DNA of 64,000 nt from Achromobacter xylosoxidans. Its GTDB lineage: Bacteria > Pseudomonadota > Gammaproteobacteria > Burkholderiales > Burkholderiaceae_B. The translations under genes were made by a program, and so were the position numbers. The first letter of the stretch is position 1. Each line of letters opens with the position of its first letter. The stretch covers positions 1 to 64,000 of the forward strand of contig NZ_MTLG01000122.1 in assembly GCF_002192695.1 (NCBI RefSeq), given 5' to 3'. Shown here in pieces: positions 1 through 10,989 of the stretch. Below the pieces are notes generated by a model, which made no database searches, was not told the origin of the DNA, and saw only the letters and a program-made list of their open reading frames with translations.

Positions 1-106
1 GCTCCGGACCGCAATCGTGGGCGCGAGCCGCCACGCCGCCCGCGACGACGGGCGACCTACGAAGAAGACCGAGCCCGCTCCAAGAATGCCCAGCAAACGG
101 TCAAGA

Positions 107-1243
107 TCATGTCTTAGCCGACCGATGCCGGCTAATACTCATCATGATCCCAAACGCGATCCCCATGGTGAACAAAGCCGTCCCCCCATAGCTCATGAAC
201 GGCAACGGCACCCCCACCACCGGCAGGATCCCCGTCACCATCCCCACGTTCACGAATACATAGATGAACAGCATCATCGTCAGCGCTCCGACCAGCAGCC
301 TGCCGAATTGCGAAGACGCCCGCGACGCGATCGTCAGGCCCCGCGCCATCATCAGCCCGTACAGCACCAGGATCGCAATCCCGCCATACAGTCCGAACTC
401 TTCGGCATACACCGCGAAGATGAAATCGGTGGTGCGCTCCGGGATGAAATCCAGGTGCGTCTGCGTGCCCTTCATGTAGCCCTTGCCGTAGACCCCGCCC
501 GAGCCCACCGCGATCATCGACTGGATCGTATGGAAGCCCTTGCCCAGCGGATCGGAGCTGGGGTTGAGCAGCGTGCACACCCGGTGCTTCTGGTAGTCAT
601 GCAGCACCACCCAGTCCACCTCGGGCTCGCAGAGCTGGTCCTCGTAATAGATCAGCGTGCCGATGCCGATGATGCCGGCCAGCATGACCGGCACCAGCAG
701 CTTGAACGACAGCCCCGCGAAGTAGATCACGAAGAAGCCGGCGCCGAACACCAGCAGCGCCGTGCCCAGGTCGGGCTGCAGCACGATCAGGCCGAAGGGC
801 GCGGCCAGCATGGCGGCGGCGGCCAGGAAGTCGCGGATGCGGACCGCGCCTTCGTGACGCTGGAAGTACCAGGCCAGCATCATGGGCACGGCGATCTTCA
901 TCATCTCGGACGGCTGGATACGGGTCACGCCCAGGTTCAGCCAGCGGGTCGCGCCCTTGCTGGTTTCACCGAAGAACTCCACGCCCAACAACAACACCAC
1001 GCCCACGATGTAAAAGGGCAAGGCCAGCTTCATCAGCCATTTCGGCGGAATCAGCGCCATGGTCCACATGGCGAAAAAGGCGATGATGAAATTGCGCGAC
1101 TGTTCGGCGAAGCGCCAGTCGGTGCCGCCCACCGCCGAATGCATGACCGTCATGCCCAGCGCGGCGAACATCAGCAGGATGGCCAGCAACGGCCAATCGA
1201 AGGCCGTGAACACGCGCAGCAGGATGAGGCCCAGGCGTTTCAT
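107..1243 (-). CDS. rodA: RodA, SEDS-family peptidoglycan glycosyltransferase
   Basis: Integral membrane SEDS polymerase that makes glycan strands from lipid II during side-wall elongation, working with PBP2 and the MreBCD scaffold. The 378-residue protein is almost all hydrophobic helices. Family signatures visible are RIQPSEMMKI (about 109-117), LQPDLGTAL (about 155-163) and the block FIPERTTDFIF, in which D273 lines up with the catalytic aspartate of E. coli RodA (D262). The ATG overlaps the stop of mrdA by four bases (ATGA), so the two are translationally coupled. It is the last gene of the five-gene shape operon; the 106 bases beyond its stop show no gene. Confidence 0.97.
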   Translation of the reverse strand: MKRLGLILLRVFTAFDWPLLAILLMFAALGMTVMHSAVGGTDWRFAEQSRNFIIAFFAMWTMALIPPKWLMKLALPFYIVGVVLLLGVEFFGETSKGATRWLNLGVTRIQPSEMMKIAVPMMLAWYFQRHEGAVRIRDFLAAAAMLAAPFGLIVLQPDLGTALLVFGAGFFVIYFAGLSFKLLVPVMLAGIIGIGTLIYYEDQLCEPEVDWVVLHDYQKHRVCTLLNPSSDPLGKGFHTIQSMIAVGSGGVYGKGYMKGTQTHLDFIPERTTDFIFAVYAEEFGLYGGIAILVLYGLMMARGLTIASRASSQFGRLLVGALTMMLFIYVFVNVGMVTGILPVVGVPLPFMSYGGTALFTMGIAFGIMMSISRHRSAKT

Positions 1244-3168
1244 TGTTGGCGCACCACGTCGGTAGCAATCGATTCAACCGAGGCCAGGGGGTCGGCGCGC
1301 TCGGGCCGCACGATCTTGTCCTGACGGTCCTTGGCCAGCCAATAGTCGAACACCTTGCGCGCGACCGGCGCGGCGACGCTGGCGCCCCAACCCGCGTTCT
1401 CGACGATCAGCGCCACCGCGATGCGGGGATGCTCGAGCGGCGCGAAGCCCATGAACAGGGCGTGGTCGCGCAGGCGCTCGTCGATGGCGCTGGCGCGGTA
1501 ATGGCCGCCGCGCAGGCTGAACACCTGCGCGGTGCCGGTCTTGCCGGCCGCCTGGTACGGCGTGTTGGCGAACGCGCGCCGCGCCGTGCCGGCCCGCACC
1601 ACGTCCGCCATGGCGTTCTTGATCACGTCCACGTTGGCCTGCTTGAGGGGAATGCGGTAGTCCGGCGCGGACTCGGTCGGCTTGGCCTCGCCGGTACGCG
1701 GATCGCGCACCGCATGCACCAGGTGCGGGCGGCGGTACAGGCCGTTGTTGGCCAGCGTGGACGTGCCTTGCGCCAGTTGCAGCAGCGTGAAGGCGTTGTA
1801 GCCCTGCCCCACGGCCACGGAAATCGTCTCGCCGGCGTACCAGCGCTGGCGGTCCTTGTCCTTGTAGGCGGAGCGCTTCCAGTCGGTCGAGGGCAGCACG
1901 CCGCGTTTTTCGCCTTCCAGGTCGATGCCGGTGATCTGGCCAAAGCCGAACTGCTTGGTGAAATCGTGCAGCGCGTTCACGCCGATCTCGGGGCCCAGCG
2001 AATAGAAGTACGTGTCGGACGACACGACGATGGCCTTGTGCATGTCCGTCATGCCGTAGGCCGCGCCGCCGGCGTTGCGGAACTTCTGGCCGCCGAATTC
2101 GTAGTAACCGGGGTCGGAGATGCGGTCGGTGGCGCGGCGCTTGCCCAGTTCGAGCGCCGCCAAGGCCACGAAAGGCTTGTAGGTCGAACCGATGGGATAG
2201 GTGCCGTACAGCGGCCGGTTGATCAGCGGATGGTCCGGCGATTCGTTCAGCATGCGCCAGTTGTCCACGTCGATGCCGTCCACGAACAGGTTCGGATCGA
2301 ACGAAGGCTGCGAAACAAAGGCCAGCACCTCGCCGGTGTCCGGATCGATGGCGACCAGCGCGCCGCGCTGTCCCTCGAAAGCCGCTTCGGCCACCTTCTG
2401 CAGGCCCATGTCGATCGACAGCATGATGTCGGAGCCGGGCACCGGATCGATGCGGCGCAGCGTGCGCATGGGCCGCCCGCCCGCGGTGACTTCGACTTCT
2501 TCCAGGCCGGTGCGGCCGTGCAGCTGCTCTTCCCAGGTTTTCTCGATGCCCTTCTTGCCGATGACCTCGGTGCCGCGGTAGTTGCCCAACTGGCCGGCGC
2601 GCTCCAGTTCTTCGTTGTCGCCTTCGGCGATGCGGCCGATATAGCCCACCACATGGCCCGCCGATGCGCCCTGCGGATACTCGCGGACCCAGCGCGCGCG
2701 CAGCTCCACGCCCGGGAACTGGAAGGAATGCGCGGCGAACCAGGCGGCCTCGGTTTCGTTGAGGTTGTTGCGCAGCTGCAGGCTGGCGTAGCGGCTGGAC
2801 TCGGCGGCGCGGCGCTTGAAGCGGCGCTGGTCGGCCGGGCTGATGTACACGACCTCGGTCAGGCGTTCGAACAGCTGGCTCAGGTTGCCGGCATGGGCCG
2901 GCACGACCTCCAGCGTATAGGTGCGGTAGTTGCGCGCCAGCACTTCGCCGTTGCGGTCCAGGATCTCGCCGCGCCGCGGCGGGATGGGCACGACCGCAAT
3001 GCGGTTGCGGTCGGCGCGTTCGGACAGGCCTTCGTAGCGGTCGACCTGCAGATACCAGAAGCGGCCGATCAGCACGCCGAAGCAGGCCAGCGCGAACAGC
3101 CCGCCCACCCAGGCGCGCAGGCGGAAACGCTGCTTCTGCTGCTGGCCGGTTTTCTTGAATTCGAACAT
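1240..3168 (-). CDS. mrdA: Penicillin-binding protein 2 (elongation transpeptidase)
   Basis: Class B penicillin-binding protein, the DD-transpeptidase of the elongasome and partner of RodA. At 642 residues it has the usual length. One transmembrane helix lies at about 20-40 (VGGLFALACFGVLIGRFWYL), followed by the dimerisation/pedestal region and the penicillin-binding domain. The three active-site motifs are present: S328-T-Y-K331 (nucleophile serine), S382-S-D384 and K542-T-G. The gene starts 15 bases after mreD and overlaps rodA by ATGA. Periplasmic catalytic domain. Confidence 0.97.
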   Translation of the reverse strand: MFEFKKTGQQQKQRFRLRAWVGGLFALACFGVLIGRFWYLQVDRYEGLSERADRNRIAVVPIPPRRGEILDRNGEVLARNYRTYTLEVVPAHAGNLSQLFERLTEVVYISPADQRRFKRRAAESSRYASLQLRNNLNETEAAWFAAHSFQFPGVELRARWVREYPQGASAGHVVGYIGRIAEGDNEELERAGQLGNYRGTEVIGKKGIEKTWEEQLHGRTGLEEVEVTAGGRPMRTLRRIDPVPGSDIMLSIDMGLQKVAEAAFEGQRGALVAIDPDTGEVLAFVSQPSFDPNLFVDGIDVDNWRMLNESPDHPLINRPLYGTYPIGSTYKPFVALAALELGKRRATDRISDPGYYEFGGQKFRNAGGAAYGMTDMHKAIVVSSDTYFYSLGPEIGVNALHDFTKQFGFGQITGIDLEGEKRGVLPSTDWKRSAYKDKDRQRWYAGETISVAVGQGYNAFTLLQLAQGTSTLANNGLYRRPHLVHAVRDPRTGEAKPTESAPDYRIPLKQANVDVIKNAMADVVRAGTARRAFANTPYQAAGKTGTAQVFSLRGGHYRASAIDERLRDHALFMGFAPLEHPRIAVALIVENAGWGASVAAPVARKVFDYWLAKDRQDKIVRPERADPLASVESIATDVVRQQ

Positions 3169-3183
3169 GACGCGGCGCCGCCG

Positions 3184-3750
3184 TCAGGCGGAGGAAGACT
3201 CGGCGTCGTCGACACCGCGCTGCGGCAAGTGCAGGACCCAGCCCGCCAGCGGCCACAGGGCGGTGGTCAGGAGCACGCTGATGCCCCAGTCCCAGCCCGG
3301 CCACTTGCCGGCCAGCCACGCATGGATGATCTGGGTCACGAAGCGGGCAATGAAGAACACAGGCAGCATGTGCATGGCCTGGCTCCAGAGATCGAAGCGC
3401 TGCAGCCGGCGGTGCAGCACCACCGCGCCGTAGGCGACCAGCGTGTACGACAGCGCGTGCTCGCCCAGCAGGCCGGCGTCGTGCACGTCCATCAGCAGGC
3501 CGAAGAAGAAGGCGGTGAACAGGCCGATGCGGCGCGGCTCGTGCACGCACCAGAAGGCGATGATCAGCAGCAGGATGTCGGGCGCGCCCTGCCACAGGCG
3601 CCAGGGCAGCAGCGACACCAGCCAGGCCACCAGCACCGTGCCCCACACGAATACGCCGTGCGCCGGGCCGGAGAGCCGGTCGGGTTGCACATTGCTGGGC
3701 GTGCCGAGGCGGCGCGTGGCCTGCCCCGAGGATTGATTAGTCCGATCCAC
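3184..3750 (-). CDS. mreD: MreD, rod-shape determining membrane protein
   Basis: Small multi-span inner-membrane protein that links MreC to the elongasome. I choose a GTG start at 3750 (protein begins VDRTNQSSGQ, 188 residues) because a full AGGAGG lies 9 bases upstream; this start overlaps the end of mreC by 14 bases. A longer reading from 3792 would overlap mreC further and has no such signal. Hydrophobic helices run from about residue 34 onward. The roughly 30-residue hydrophilic N-terminus is longer than in E. coli MreD, otherwise the family features are ordinary. Confidence 0.9.
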   Translation of the reverse strand: MDRTNQSSGQATRRLGTPSNVQPDRLSGPAHGVFVWGTVLVAWLVSLLPWRLWQGAPDILLLIIAFWCVHEPRRIGLFTAFFFGLLMDVHDAGLLGEHALSYTLVAYGAVVLHRRLQRFDLWSQAMHMLPVFFIARFVTQIIHAWLAGKWPGWDWGISVLLTTALWPLAGWVLHLPQRGVDDAESSSA

Positions 3751-4621
3751 CGGAATCGACCTCCTGACGGTTGGACTCGGCGCGCTCCACATCGACCTGC
3801 AGGACCAGGAAGTGGCGGTAGCGTTCGGGATGGGCCAGCGGTTCGCATACGGCGCGCGCGAAGCCGGAAGCGGTATCGCGTTCGACCGAGGTCACCTTGG
3901 CCACGGGCAGGCCGGCCGGGAACAGCCCGCCGACGCCACTGGTGACGATGGTATCGCCTTCCTTGATGTCGGCGTTGGCGGCAAGGTAACGAACTTCCAT
4001 CTTGCCCGGCGAATTGCCGCCGAACGCAATCAGCCGCAGGCCGTTGCGCAGCAGCTGCACGGGGATGGAGACCTGCTCGTCGGTGACCAGGGCCGCCTCG
4101 GCGGTCATGGGCGTGACGCGCACGATCTGCCCGACCACGCCGCCTTCGTCGATCACCGGCATGCCCGGGGCCAGGCCCGCCTTGCTGCCCTTGTTGAACA
4201 CCAGGCGTTGCGTGAACGCGTTGGTGGGTTCGTACATGACCTCGACCACCACGGCGGATTGCGCCACGGTATCGGTCACGCCCAGCAGGCGGCGCAGCTG
4301 CGAGTTCTCGGCGGCGAGCTGGGCGCCATGCGTGGTGACCTGGGCCAGCTCGATGCGCTGGCGCTGCAAGGCTTCGTTTTCGCTACGGATGAGATTGGCC
4401 GCGTTGACCCATTCGTTCACTTGCTGGACGAGGTCGCGCGGCGCCATGACGGCGCGCTGGAAGGGGTAAAGCGCCACGGACATCGCCCGGCGCGCCGGTT
4501 CCAGCATGCGCCATTGCGAATCCATGACGATCAGGGCCAAAGCAAGGACGACCAGAACGACCAGCCGCACCTCCGCGGGTGGGCCGCGCCTGAATAGGGG
4601 AGGAGTCCCTTGTCGTTGCAT
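3737..4621 (-). CDS. mreC: MreC, rod-shape determining protein
   Basis: Bitopic periplasmic scaffold of the elongasome that binds PBP2 and stimulates PBP2-RodA. The 294-residue protein has a short cytoplasmic N-terminus, one membrane helix at about 18-34 (VRLVVLVVLALALIVM), a coiled-coil stretch at about 68-112 (ENEALQRQRIELAQV and following) and the beta-barrel MreC domain containing DEGGVVGQIV and TSGVGGLFPAGLPV. It lies 84 bases after mreB and overlaps mreD by 14 bases. The C-terminal end is rich in acidic and serine residues. Confidence 0.96.
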   Translation of the reverse strand: MQRQGTPPLFRRGPPAEVRLVVLVVLALALIVMDSQWRMLEPARRAMSVALYPFQRAVMAPRDLVQQVNEWVNAANLIRSENEALQRQRIELAQVTTHGAQLAAENSQLRRLLGVTDTVAQSAVVVEVMYEPTNAFTQRLVFNKGSKAGLAPGMPVIDEGGVVGQIVRVTPMTAEAALVTDEQVSIPVQLLRNGLRLIAFGGNSPGKMEVRYLAANADIKEGDTIVTSGVGGLFPAGLPVAKVTSVERDTASGFARAVCEPLAHPERYRHFLVLQVDVERAESNRQEVDSGGSD

Positions 4622-4705
4622 GAATCTCAGCCCGGACGCCCGCGTCCGTCGCTCCGGCAGCGGCCGGAGCCGTGAAAAAGCGGGGCTCCGGGCTGGCGGG
4701 CAAAA

Positions 4706-5977
<1,272 letters not shown>

Positions 5978-6286
5978 ATGGCGCTCAATGACACAGATGT
6001 GGCCCGCATTGCCCGGCTGGCCAGAATCGAACTGACCCCCGACCAGCGCACTGTCGCGCAGGCCGAACTCAACGGCATCCTCCACCTGATCGAACGGCTC
6101 CAGTCCGTCGATACCCAGGGGGTCGAACCCCTGGCTCACCCGCTGTCCGCCCACGAAGACATCGTGCTGCGCCTGCGTGAAGATGTCGTGACCGAACCCA
6201 GTTCGGAGGCCCGCCGCCAGGAGCTGCTGGCCAACGCCCCCGACGCCCAGGAAGGCCTGTTCCTGGTTCCCAAGGTCCTGGATTAA
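5978..6286 (+). CDS. gatC: Aspartyl/glutamyl-tRNA amidotransferase subunit C
   Basis: Small subunit of the GatCAB amidotransferase, which converts Asp-tRNA(Asn) and/or Glu-tRNA(Gln) to the amidated forms; GatC clamps GatA and GatB together. I start at ATG 5978, giving MALNDTDVARIARLARIEL, the conserved family N-terminus, rather than the in-frame TTG at 5966. The protein is 102 residues, about family size. Stop and gatA start are three bases apart, so gatC, gatA and gatB form one transcript. Confidence 0.96.
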   Translation: MALNDTDVARIARLARIELTPDQRTVAQAELNGILHLIERLQSVDTQGVEPLAHPLSAHEDIVLRLREDVVTEPSSEARRQELLANAPDAQEGLFLVPKVLD

Positions 6287-6289
6287 GTC

Positions 6290-7825
6290 ATGACGAAACC
6301 CGCTCTGCACACCCAATTCAAGGGGATCGCCGCCCTGCGCGCGGCCCTTGCGCAACGCCAGGTCAGCGCCGTCGAGCTCGCCCAAAGCGGCCTGGCGGCC
6401 GCCGAAGCGGCCAGCGGCCTGAATTGCTTTTTACATATTGACGCCGAATTGACGCTGGCCCAGGCCCGCGCCGCCGACGCCGCCCTGGCTGCCGGCTCGG
6501 CCGGCCCGCTGGCCGGCATCCCGATCGCCCACAAGGACGCCTTCGTCACCCGCGGCTGGCGCACCACCGCCGGCAGCAAGATGCTCGAGGGCTACGTCAG
6601 CCCGTTCGACGCCACCGTCGTCGAGCGCCTGGGCGAGGCCGGCGCCGTGTCGCTGGGCAAGCTGAACTGCGACGAATTCGCCATGGGTTCCGGCAACGAG
6701 AACTCCGCCTACGGCGCCGTGAAGAACCCCTGGGACCACGCCGCCGTGCCCGGCGGCTCCTCGGGCGGTTCGGCCGCCGCCGTGGCCGCCCGCCTGGTGG
6801 CCGCCGCCACCGGTACCGACACCGGCGGCTCGGTGCGCCAGCCCGCCGCCCTGTGCGGCGTCAGCGGCATCAAGCCCACCTACGGCACCGTGTCCCGCTA
6901 TGGCATGGTGGCCTTCGGCTCCAGCCTGGACCAGGCCGGCCCGCTGGCCGAAAGCGCCCGCGACCTGCTCGAACTGCTGGACGTCATCAGCGGCTTCGAC
7001 CCGCGCGATGCCACCAGCCTGGAAAAATGCGACGCCGCCGCCAACGCGCCCGGCCGCGTCCGGCGCGACTTCGAGGCGGCCCAGGGCCGTTTTGACGCCG
7101 CCGGCAGCCAGCCGTTGAAGGGCCTGCGCATCGGCGTGCCCGCCGAGTACTTCGGCGCCGGCCTGGCCCCCGACGTGGCCGCCGCGGTCGAAGCCGCGCT
7201 GGTCCAGTTCGAGGCGCTGGGCGCCGTGCGCGTGCCGGTGTCGCTGCCGCGCACCGAGCTGGCCATCCCCGCCTACTACGTCATCGCCCCCGCCGAAGCG
7301 TCCAGCAACCTGGCGCGCTACGACGGCGTGCGCTACGGCCACCGCGCCGCGCAGTACGGCGACCTGAACGAAATGATCAGCCGCTCGCGCGCCGAAGGCT
7401 TCGGCGACGAGGTCAAGCGCCGCATCCTGATCGGCACCTACGTGCTGTCCCACGGCTATTACGACGCCTACTACCTGCAGGCGCAGCGCCTGCGCCGGAT
7501 GATCGCGCAGGACTTCCAGCGCGCCTACGCCGACCAGTGCGACGTGATCATGGGCCCGGTGACGCCCACGGTGGCCAAGAACATCGGCGACAACCGCGAC
7601 GATCCCACGGCCGACTGGCTGGCCGACGTCTACACCCTGGGCGTGAGCCTGGCCGGCCTGCCTGCGATGTCGATTCCGTGCGGCTTTGGAGGCTCGGGCG
7701 GAACTCGCCCGGTGGGTCTCCAGATCATCGGCAACTACTTCGACGAAGGCCGCCTGCTGGCCATCGCCGACCGCTACCAACAAGTGACGGACTGGCACAC
7801 GCGTGCCCCGGTCCAGCAAGGCTGA
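6290..7825 (+). CDS. gatA: Aspartyl/glutamyl-tRNA amidotransferase subunit A
   Basis: Amidase-signature subunit that hydrolyses glutamine and passes ammonia to GatB. The 511-residue protein shows the Ser-cisSer-Lys triad: K82 in AHKDAF, cis-serine S157 in [10 protein letters not shown] and nucleophile S181 in [10 protein letters not shown]; spacing equals that of the characterised S. aureus enzyme. It is longer than the usual 485 residues, with an insertion around 255-275 ([17 protein letters not shown]). Cytoplasmic. It is followed four bases later by gatB. Confidence 0.98.
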   Translation: MTKPALHTQFKGIAALRAALAQRQVSAVELAQSGLAAAEAASGLNCFLHIDAELTLAQARAADAALAAGSAGPLAGIPIAHKDAFVTRGWRTTAGSKMLEGYVSPFDATVVERLGEAGAVSLGKLNCDEFAMGSGNENSAYGAVKNPWDHAAVPGGSSGGSAAAVAARLVAAATGTDTGGSVRQPAALCGVSGIKPTYGTVSRYGMVAFGSSLDQAGPLAESARDLLELLDVISGFDPRDATSLEKCDAAANAPGRVRRDFEAAQGRFDAAGSQPLKGLRIGVPAEYFGAGLAPDVAAAVEAALVQFEALGAVRVPVSLPRTELAIPAYYVIAPAEASSNLARYDGVRYGHRAAQYGDLNEMISRSRAEGFGDEVKRRILIGTYVLSHGYYDAYYLQAQRLRRMIAQDFQRAYADQCDVIMGPVTPTVAKNIGDNRDDPTADWLADVYTLGVSLAGLPAMSIPCGFGGSGGTRPVGLQIIGNYFDEGRLLAIADRYQQVTDWHTRAPVQQG

Positions 7826-7829
7826 GAAC

Positions 7830-9287
7830 ATGAACTGGGAAATCGTCATCGGCCTGGAAACGCACACCCAGCTTTCCACGGACTCCAAGATTTTTTCGGG
7901 TAGCAGCACCGAATTCGGCGCCGCGCCCAACACCCACGCCAACGTGGTCGACCTGGCGCTGCCGGGCAGCCTGCCGGTCATGAACCGCGGCGCCGCCGAA
8001 CGCGCCATCCGCTTCGGCCTGGCCGTGGGCGCGACCATTGCGCCGCGCTCGGTGTTCGCGCGCAAGAACTACTTCTACCCCGACCTGCCCAAGGGCTACC
8101 AGATCAGCCAGTATGAGCTGCCGGTGGTGGTGGGCGGCTCGCTGTCGTTCTTCGTGGGCGAGGAAGAGAAAACCGTCAACCTGACGCGCGCCCACCTGGA
8201 AGAAGACGCGGGCAAGTCCCTGCACGACGACTTCAACCTGGCCGATGGCGCCCCCGCCAGCGGCATCGACCTGAACCGCGCCGGCACGCCGCTGCTGGAA
8301 ATCGTGACGGAACCGGAAATGCGCTCGGCCGCCGAGGCCGTGGCTTACGCCCGCGCCTTGCACAGCCTGGTCGTGTGGCTGGGCATCTGCGACGGCAACA
8401 TGCAGGAAGGCTCGTTCCGCTGCGACGCGAACGTGTCCGTGCGCCCCGTGGGCCAGAAGGAATTCGGCACCCGCACCGAGATCAAGAACGTCAACTCGTT
8501 CCGCTTCCTGGAGCGCGCCATCGTCTATGAGGCGCGGCGCCAGATCGAGCTGATCGAGGACGGCGGCACGGTGGTCCAGGAAACCCGCCTGTACGACGCC
8601 GACCGCGACGAAACGCGCAGCATGCGCAGCAAGGAAGACGCGCACGACTACCGCTACTTCCCCGACCCCGACCTGCCCACGCTGGTGATCTCCAGCGCCT
8701 GGGTCGACGAGGTCCGCGCCGCCATGCCCGAACTGCCGGCCGCCCAGCGCGCCCGCTTCGAATCCGAGTATGGCCTGCCCGCCTACGACGCCGCCCAGCT
8801 GACCGTCAGCCGCGACCTCGCCGCCTACTTCCAGGCGGTGGCCGACGCGCTGCCGGCCGGGCAGGCCAAGCTGGCAGCCAACTGGGTCATGGGCGAAGTC
8901 TCCGCCGCCCTGAACAAGGACGAAAAGAGCATCACCGACTCTCCGGTCCAGGCGCCGGCGCTGGCCGCCCTGATCGGCCGCATCATCGACGGCACCATCT
9001 CCAACAAGATCGCCCGCGAAGTCTTCGGCGCCATGTGGGCCGGCGAGAACGGCGGCCAGGCCGACGCCATCATCGAGGCGCGCGGCCTCAAGCAGATCAG
9101 CGACACCGGCGCCATCGGCGCCATGATCGACGAGGTGCTGGCGGCCAACCCGGCCATCGTGGAAGAGTACCGGGCCGGCAAGCAGAAGGCGTTCAACTCG
9201 CTGGTGGGCCAGATCATGAAGGCCGCCCGCGGCAAGGCGAATCCGCAGCAGGTGAATGATCTGTTGAAGCAGAAGCTGGATAGCTGA
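7830..9287 (+). CDS. gatB: Aspartyl/glutamyl-tRNA amidotransferase subunit B
   Basis: Kinase/transamidase subunit that activates the tRNA-bound carboxylate with ATP and transfers ammonia to it. ATG 7830 is chosen because [15 protein letters not shown] is the conserved GatB start; an upstream in-frame GTG inside gatA is rejected. The 485-residue protein carries the cradle domain motifs [38 protein letters not shown] and RYFPDPDLP, and a C-terminal tail domain that contacts tRNA. A strong hairpin follows the stop. Confidence 0.98.
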   Translation: MNWEIVIGLETHTQLSTDSKIFSGSSTEFGAAPNTHANVVDLALPGSLPVMNRGAAERAIRFGLAVGATIAPRSVFARKNYFYPDLPKGYQISQYELPVVVGGSLSFFVGEEEKTVNLTRAHLEEDAGKSLHDDFNLADGAPASGIDLNRAGTPLLEIVTEPEMRSAAEAVAYARALHSLVVWLGICDGNMQEGSFRCDANVSVRPVGQKEFGTRTEIKNVNSFRFLERAIVYEARRQIELIEDGGTVVQETRLYDADRDETRSMRSKEDAHDYRYFPDPDLPTLVISSAWVDEVRAAMPELPAAQRARFESEYGLPAYDAAQLTVSRDLAAYFQAVADALPAGQAKLAANWVMGEVSAALNKDEKSITDSPVQAPALAALIGRIIDGTISNKIAREVFGAMWAGENGGQADAIIEARGLKQISDTGAIGAMIDEVLAANPAIVEEYRAGKQKAFNSLVGQIMKAARGKANPQQVNDLLKQKLDS

Positions 9288-9335
9288 TCCCCTGTCGGGC
9301 GCGCCGCAACGGCTGCGTTCTGACAGTATCAGACC

Positions 9336-9374
9336 AAACGAAGGGCCGCGGCATATTGCCGCGGCCCTTCGTTT
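9336..9374. terminator. Hairpin terminator after gatB
   Basis: Perfect 18-bp inverted repeat (9336-9353 and 9357-9374) with a 3-base loop TAT; the arm reads AAACGAAGGGCCGCGGCA. The A-run at the left end and T-run at the right end make it a candidate intrinsic terminator in either direction. It separates gatCAB from the toxin-antitoxin pair. Confidence 0.85.
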
Positions 9375-9416
9375 ATCCAAGAATGATCTGGTCGACTTTT
9401 GCCCGGAGACTTGGAC

Positions 9417-9662
9417 ATGAACTACCTGGAAATCAGCACCAGCGAACTGCTGCACAGCTTTTCCGACCACCTGCAGGCGGTCCGCGAAGGCCAGCATTTC
9501 ATCATTTCACTGGACGGCGTGTTCTGCGCCCGATTGACCCCGGTCCTGCCCAGCACGTCGCTGGATGCCCATGATGCGCTTGAGGCAATGAAAAGCTTCA
9601 AGCCAGCGCCGGCCGTCCCCCACGAAGTCATCCGTTCCTGGATCGAAGAGGGCCGGGAATGA
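9417..9662 (+). CDS. Phd/YefM-fold antitoxin (VapB-type)
   Basis: Probable antitoxin of the PIN-domain toxin encoded next to it. The 81-residue product from ATG 9417 begins MNYLEISTSELLHSFSDHL and continues to the strand-turn segment GQHFIISLDGVFCARLTPV, the pattern of Phd/YefM DNA-binding antitoxins. The C-terminal HEVIRSWIEEGRE resembles the toxin-wrapping helix of VapB proteins. Its stop overlaps the toxin start by ATGA, typical of coupled toxin-antitoxin pairs. An alternative start at 9399 would add six residues. No obvious operator palindrome was found upstream other than the gatB terminator. Confidence 0.75.
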   Translation: MNYLEISTSELLHSFSDHLQAVREGQHFIISLDGVFCARLTPVLPSTSLDAHDALEAMKSFKPAPAVPHEVIRSWIEEGRE

Positions 9663-10126
9663 ATCCGATCCGCTTGATACCGGACGCCTCGCTTGCCCTG
9701 GCGTGGCTGGTCGACCGCGCGGACGCCCACGAAGCACTGATGGCCCGGCATCTGCTGGAAACGGCCCACGAATCTGAAAACACGGTGCCCCCCATCTGGC
9801 ACACGGAAGTCGCCAACGGCATGTTGCGCGCCGAGCGCGGCCAACGGGCATCCACGGGTCAGCTGCTCTCGTTCAGACAGCTACTCGAACGCTTGCCCAT
9901 ACTTCCGGATCCGGCTGCCCCATCCGCCAGCGTCGCCCGCAGTTATCTGCTGGCTCGAACCCACGGCTTGACTGTCTACGACGCCAGTTATCTCGAATTG
10001 GCCCAAAGAATCAACGGCTATCTGGCCACTTTTGACCGCAAGCTGGCGGATGCCGCCCGGGCGAGCGGCGTCGCCGTCTTCGGCCAACCCCACGGCGTCG
10101 CCGAACCGGCGGCAAGCTACGGATAA
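9659..10126 (+). CDS. vapC: PIN-domain ribonuclease toxin (VapC family)
   Basis: Predicted Mg-dependent endoribonuclease that acts on RNA when not bound by its antitoxin. The 155-residue protein has the four acidic PIN positions: D9 (IPDASLAL), E50 (HTEVANGML), D108 (VYDASYLELA) and D126 (TFDRKLADAA). The extra C-terminal 20 residues are unconserved in appearance. It overlaps the antitoxin by four bases and lies between housekeeping genes gatB and pyrE, a position suggesting insertion of a small mobile cassette. The RNA target cannot be told from sequence. Confidence 0.85.
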   Translation: MNPIRLIPDASLALAWLVDRADAHEALMARHLLETAHESENTVPPIWHTEVANGMLRAERGQRASTGQLLSFRQLLERLPILPDPAAPSASVARSYLLARTHGLTVYDASYLELAQRINGYLATFDRKLADAARASGVAVFGQPHGVAEPAASYG

Positions 10127-10173
10127 AAAAAGGCAGCACCTGGCCGCCCCTTTCTGCTCGCCAAGGACGAGGC

Positions 10174-10857
10174 TTACTTCACCCCGTACTTCGTCCGATA
10201 GGCCAGCACCGCCTCGCGATGCTCGGCGAACGACGCGTCGTCCTGCAGCAGGGCCAGAATGTCCGCCAGCGACGCAATCGACACCACCGGCATGCCGTAA
10301 GTCTTGGCCACGTCCTGCACGGCAGAATGCGCCGACAGCGCATCGTCCGGACCCGCGCGTTCCATGCGGTCCATGGCGATAAGCACGGCGGCCGGCTCGG
10401 CGCCGGCGGCGCGGATGATCTCGACCGATTCGCGCACCGAGGTGCCCGCGGTGATCACGTCGTCAATGATGACGACCTTGCCCTTGAGCGGCGCGCCGAC
10501 CAGGGTGCCGCCCTCGCCATGGTCCTTGGCTTCCTTGCGGTTGTACGCGAAAGGCACGTCGCCGCCCTTCATGTCCGGGTGGCCGGCCAGCGCGACGGCA
10601 GTCGCCGTGGACAGGGGGATGCCCTTGTAGGCCGGACCGAACAGCATGTCGAATTTCACGCCCGAATCCAGCAGCGCCTGGGCGTAGAACTGCGCCAGCT
10701 TGCCGACCGAGCGTCCGCTATTGAACAGGCCCGCATTGAAGAAATAGGGACTGATACGACCCGATTTGACCTTGAAGCTGCCGAAGCGCAGCACGCCCTC
10801 GTTCAGGGCGAAGCGGACGAAATCCAGGGCGGTGGCGGAAGATTGGGCGGCGGGCAT
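10174..10857 (-). CDS. pyrE: Orotate phosphoribosyltransferase
   Basis: Transfers ribose-5-phosphate from PRPP to orotate, giving OMP in pyrimidine synthesis. The ATG at 10857 gives 227 residues starting [13 protein letters not shown]; an upstream in-frame TTG (10881) is less likely. The PRPP-binding signature [13 protein letters not shown] is at 128-140, and the flexible-loop [10 protein letters not shown] at about 108-117. The gene stands alone on the minus strand, convergent with vapC and divergent from the exonuclease gene. Confidence 0.96.
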   Translation of the reverse strand: MPAAQSSATALDFVRFALNEGVLRFGSFKVKSGRISPYFFNAGLFNSGRSVGKLAQFYAQALLDSGVKFDMLFGPAYKGIPLSTATAVALAGHPDMKGGDVPFAYNRKEAKDHGEGGTLVGAPLKGKVVIIDDVITAGTSVRESVEIIRAAGAEPAAVLIAMDRMERAGPDDALSAHSAVQDVAKTYGMPVVSIASLADILALLQDDASFAEHREAVLAYRTKYGVK

Positions 10858-10989
10858 GCGTAAAGGTCCGGTAGATGGCAAACGCCAGCATTTTATCCGC
10901 TGTCGGGGCTATTCCCGGGCGGCGGCGCCGAGTCGGTTAAATTGCTGCCATTGCCCCGGCCCTTGCGGCCGCTCAACAGGAGTTTCGCT

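Noticed and set aside
1-106. A gene at the left edge
   Set aside because: Neither strand gives more than about 17 codons before a stop in a frame with sensible composition, apart from the antisense frame that continues across rodA.
1243-3945. A 900-codon open frame on the plus strand opposite mrdA and mreD
   Set aside because: It is the antisense of obvious genes and arises because GC-rich codons leave few stops; its composition (Gln, Ala, Arg, His) is that of a shadow frame.
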